Of a stretch of 64,000 nucleotides of DNA, positions 63,685 through 64,000 are shown in pieces; the first letter of the stretch is position 1; each line of letters starts with the position of its first letter. A program made the translations under genes and the position numbers. Origin of the DNA: Myxococcota bacterium. Lineage in GTDB: Bacteria; Myxococcota_A; UBA9160; UBA4427. The notes below the pieces were generated by a model. It was given only the letters and a program-made list of their open reading frames with translations, did not search any database and was not told the DNA's origin. The stretch lies in NCBI GenBank assembly GCA_041389495.1, contig JAWKRT010000002.1, positions 1,054,001 to 1,118,000 on the forward strand. The letters are read 5' to 3'.

Positions 63685-63707
63685 TCGCGCGGCACGACTA
63701 GCGAGCG
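63675..63707. terminator. Bidirectional hairpin containing both convergent stop codons
   Basis: Perfect 13 bp inverted repeat CGCTCGCTAGTCG (63675-63687) and CGACTAGCGAGCG (63695-63707) with a seven-base loop. Each arm holds a TAG, the stop of the phosphotransferase gene (63682-63684) and of the HDOD gene (63700-63698). It can fold on either transcript. Confidence 0.55.
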
Positions 63708-64000
63708 AGCTCGTCCGCGTCCTCGAGCTGCACCTCGAGCTCGGCGAGCACGAGCTCGGGAATGCGGAGCGCCTGGGCCTCCGCCGAATTCGCGAGCACG
63801 AGGTCGGGGCAGGGGTCGAGCCCCATCCCGAGCGCGTTGCAGGCCTGGTCGACGACGCGCACGACGAGCAGCAGGAGGTCGGACTCGTCGAAGTCGTCGT
63901 CGTGGTGGTGGCGGACGATGCGGACGTAGTCGTCCGGCAGGCCCCACGCGCGCAGGAGCGTCTCGCCGTGCTCGGTGTGGAGCGCGCGGATCGCCTCGCG
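63698..64000 (-). CDS. HDOD domain protein, 5' truncated by window edge
   Basis: The last 100 residues of an HDOD-type signalling protein; the N-terminus lies beyond base 64000. The recognisable part is EHGETLLRAWGLPDDYVRIVRHHHDDDFDESDLLLLVVRVVDQACNALGMG, matching the second half of HDOD domains (LL..W.LP..i...v..HH), followed by an acidic helical end (ELEVQLEDADELAR). HDOD proteins are often linked to regulatory modules such as GGDEF or response receivers; which one is not visible. The stop lies in the shared hairpin. Confidence 0.8.
   Translation of the reverse strand, partial: REAIRALHTEHGETLLRAWGLPDDYVRIVRHHHDDDFDESDLLLLVVRVVDQACNALGMGLDPCPDLVLANSAEAQALRIPELVLAELEVQLEDADELAR

Overview
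The window is a very GC-rich (roughly three-quarters G+C) stretch of bacterial chromosome with dense coding on both strands. It holds about 49 genes, no intergenic gap over 300 bp, and no rRNA, tRNA, CRISPR array, transposase or phage gene that I can see. Lipoprotein signals, an autotransporter with a C-terminal barrel, PQQ/cytochrome c enzymes and an MscS channel point to a Gram-negative, aerobic cell. The repertoire (type III CoA-transferase, several crotonases, a fused acyl-CoA dehydrogenase, a P450, DUF3604, an F420-type nitroreductase) resembles uncultured Myxococcota or Binatota-like lineages, but this placement is inference from gene content only.

Layout. 1-9336: acyl-CoA and small-molecule metabolism (CoA-transferase fragment, BASS transporter, DUF3604 lipoprotein coupled to a D-aminoacylase-type amidohydrolase, sulfatase-fold lipoprotein, MFS carrier, degenerate amidohydrolase). 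9338-16714: a membrane spermidine-synthase-like fusion, then a large secreted/transmembrane AAA-type ATPase next to an MscS channel, the most unusual unit in the window. 16775-25805: a nitrobindin-like barrel, an SDR, a HAF-repeat protein, a thioesterase, a membrane-anchored aldo-keto reductase with Fe-S motifs, and a ThuA/PQQ-dehydrogenase/cytochrome c lipoprotein. 25883-35238: sulfotransferase, autotransporter coupled to a crotonase, serine hydrolase, F420-type nitroreductase, two more crotonases, a small secreted protein. 35348-49100: DUF3127 protein with an SSB-like tail, DUF1214 Tat protein, molybdopterin oxidoreductase, a P450/SnoaL/DapB-like/ACAD group suggestive of steroid or other terpenoid side-chain oxidation, secreted unknowns, an M23 peptidase.

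49153-64000: acetoacetate-decarboxylase-like protein, SDR, beta-barrel protein, then a divergent glycan locus. On the minus strand a FAD oxidoreductase, a GT2 glycosyltransferase and wecB overlap by 4 bp each. On the plus strand are a polysaccharide deacetylase, a GT87-like enzyme and a frameshifted GT-C-type enzyme. An SDR, a PQQ dehydrogenase with an internal cytochrome c motif, an aminoglycoside-phosphotransferase-fold protein and a truncated HDOD gene follow.

Four-base stop/start overlaps (GTGA or ATGA) recur at five junctions, so many pairs are probably translationally coupled. TTGAC-type -35 boxes with 17-19 bp spacers precede several genes.
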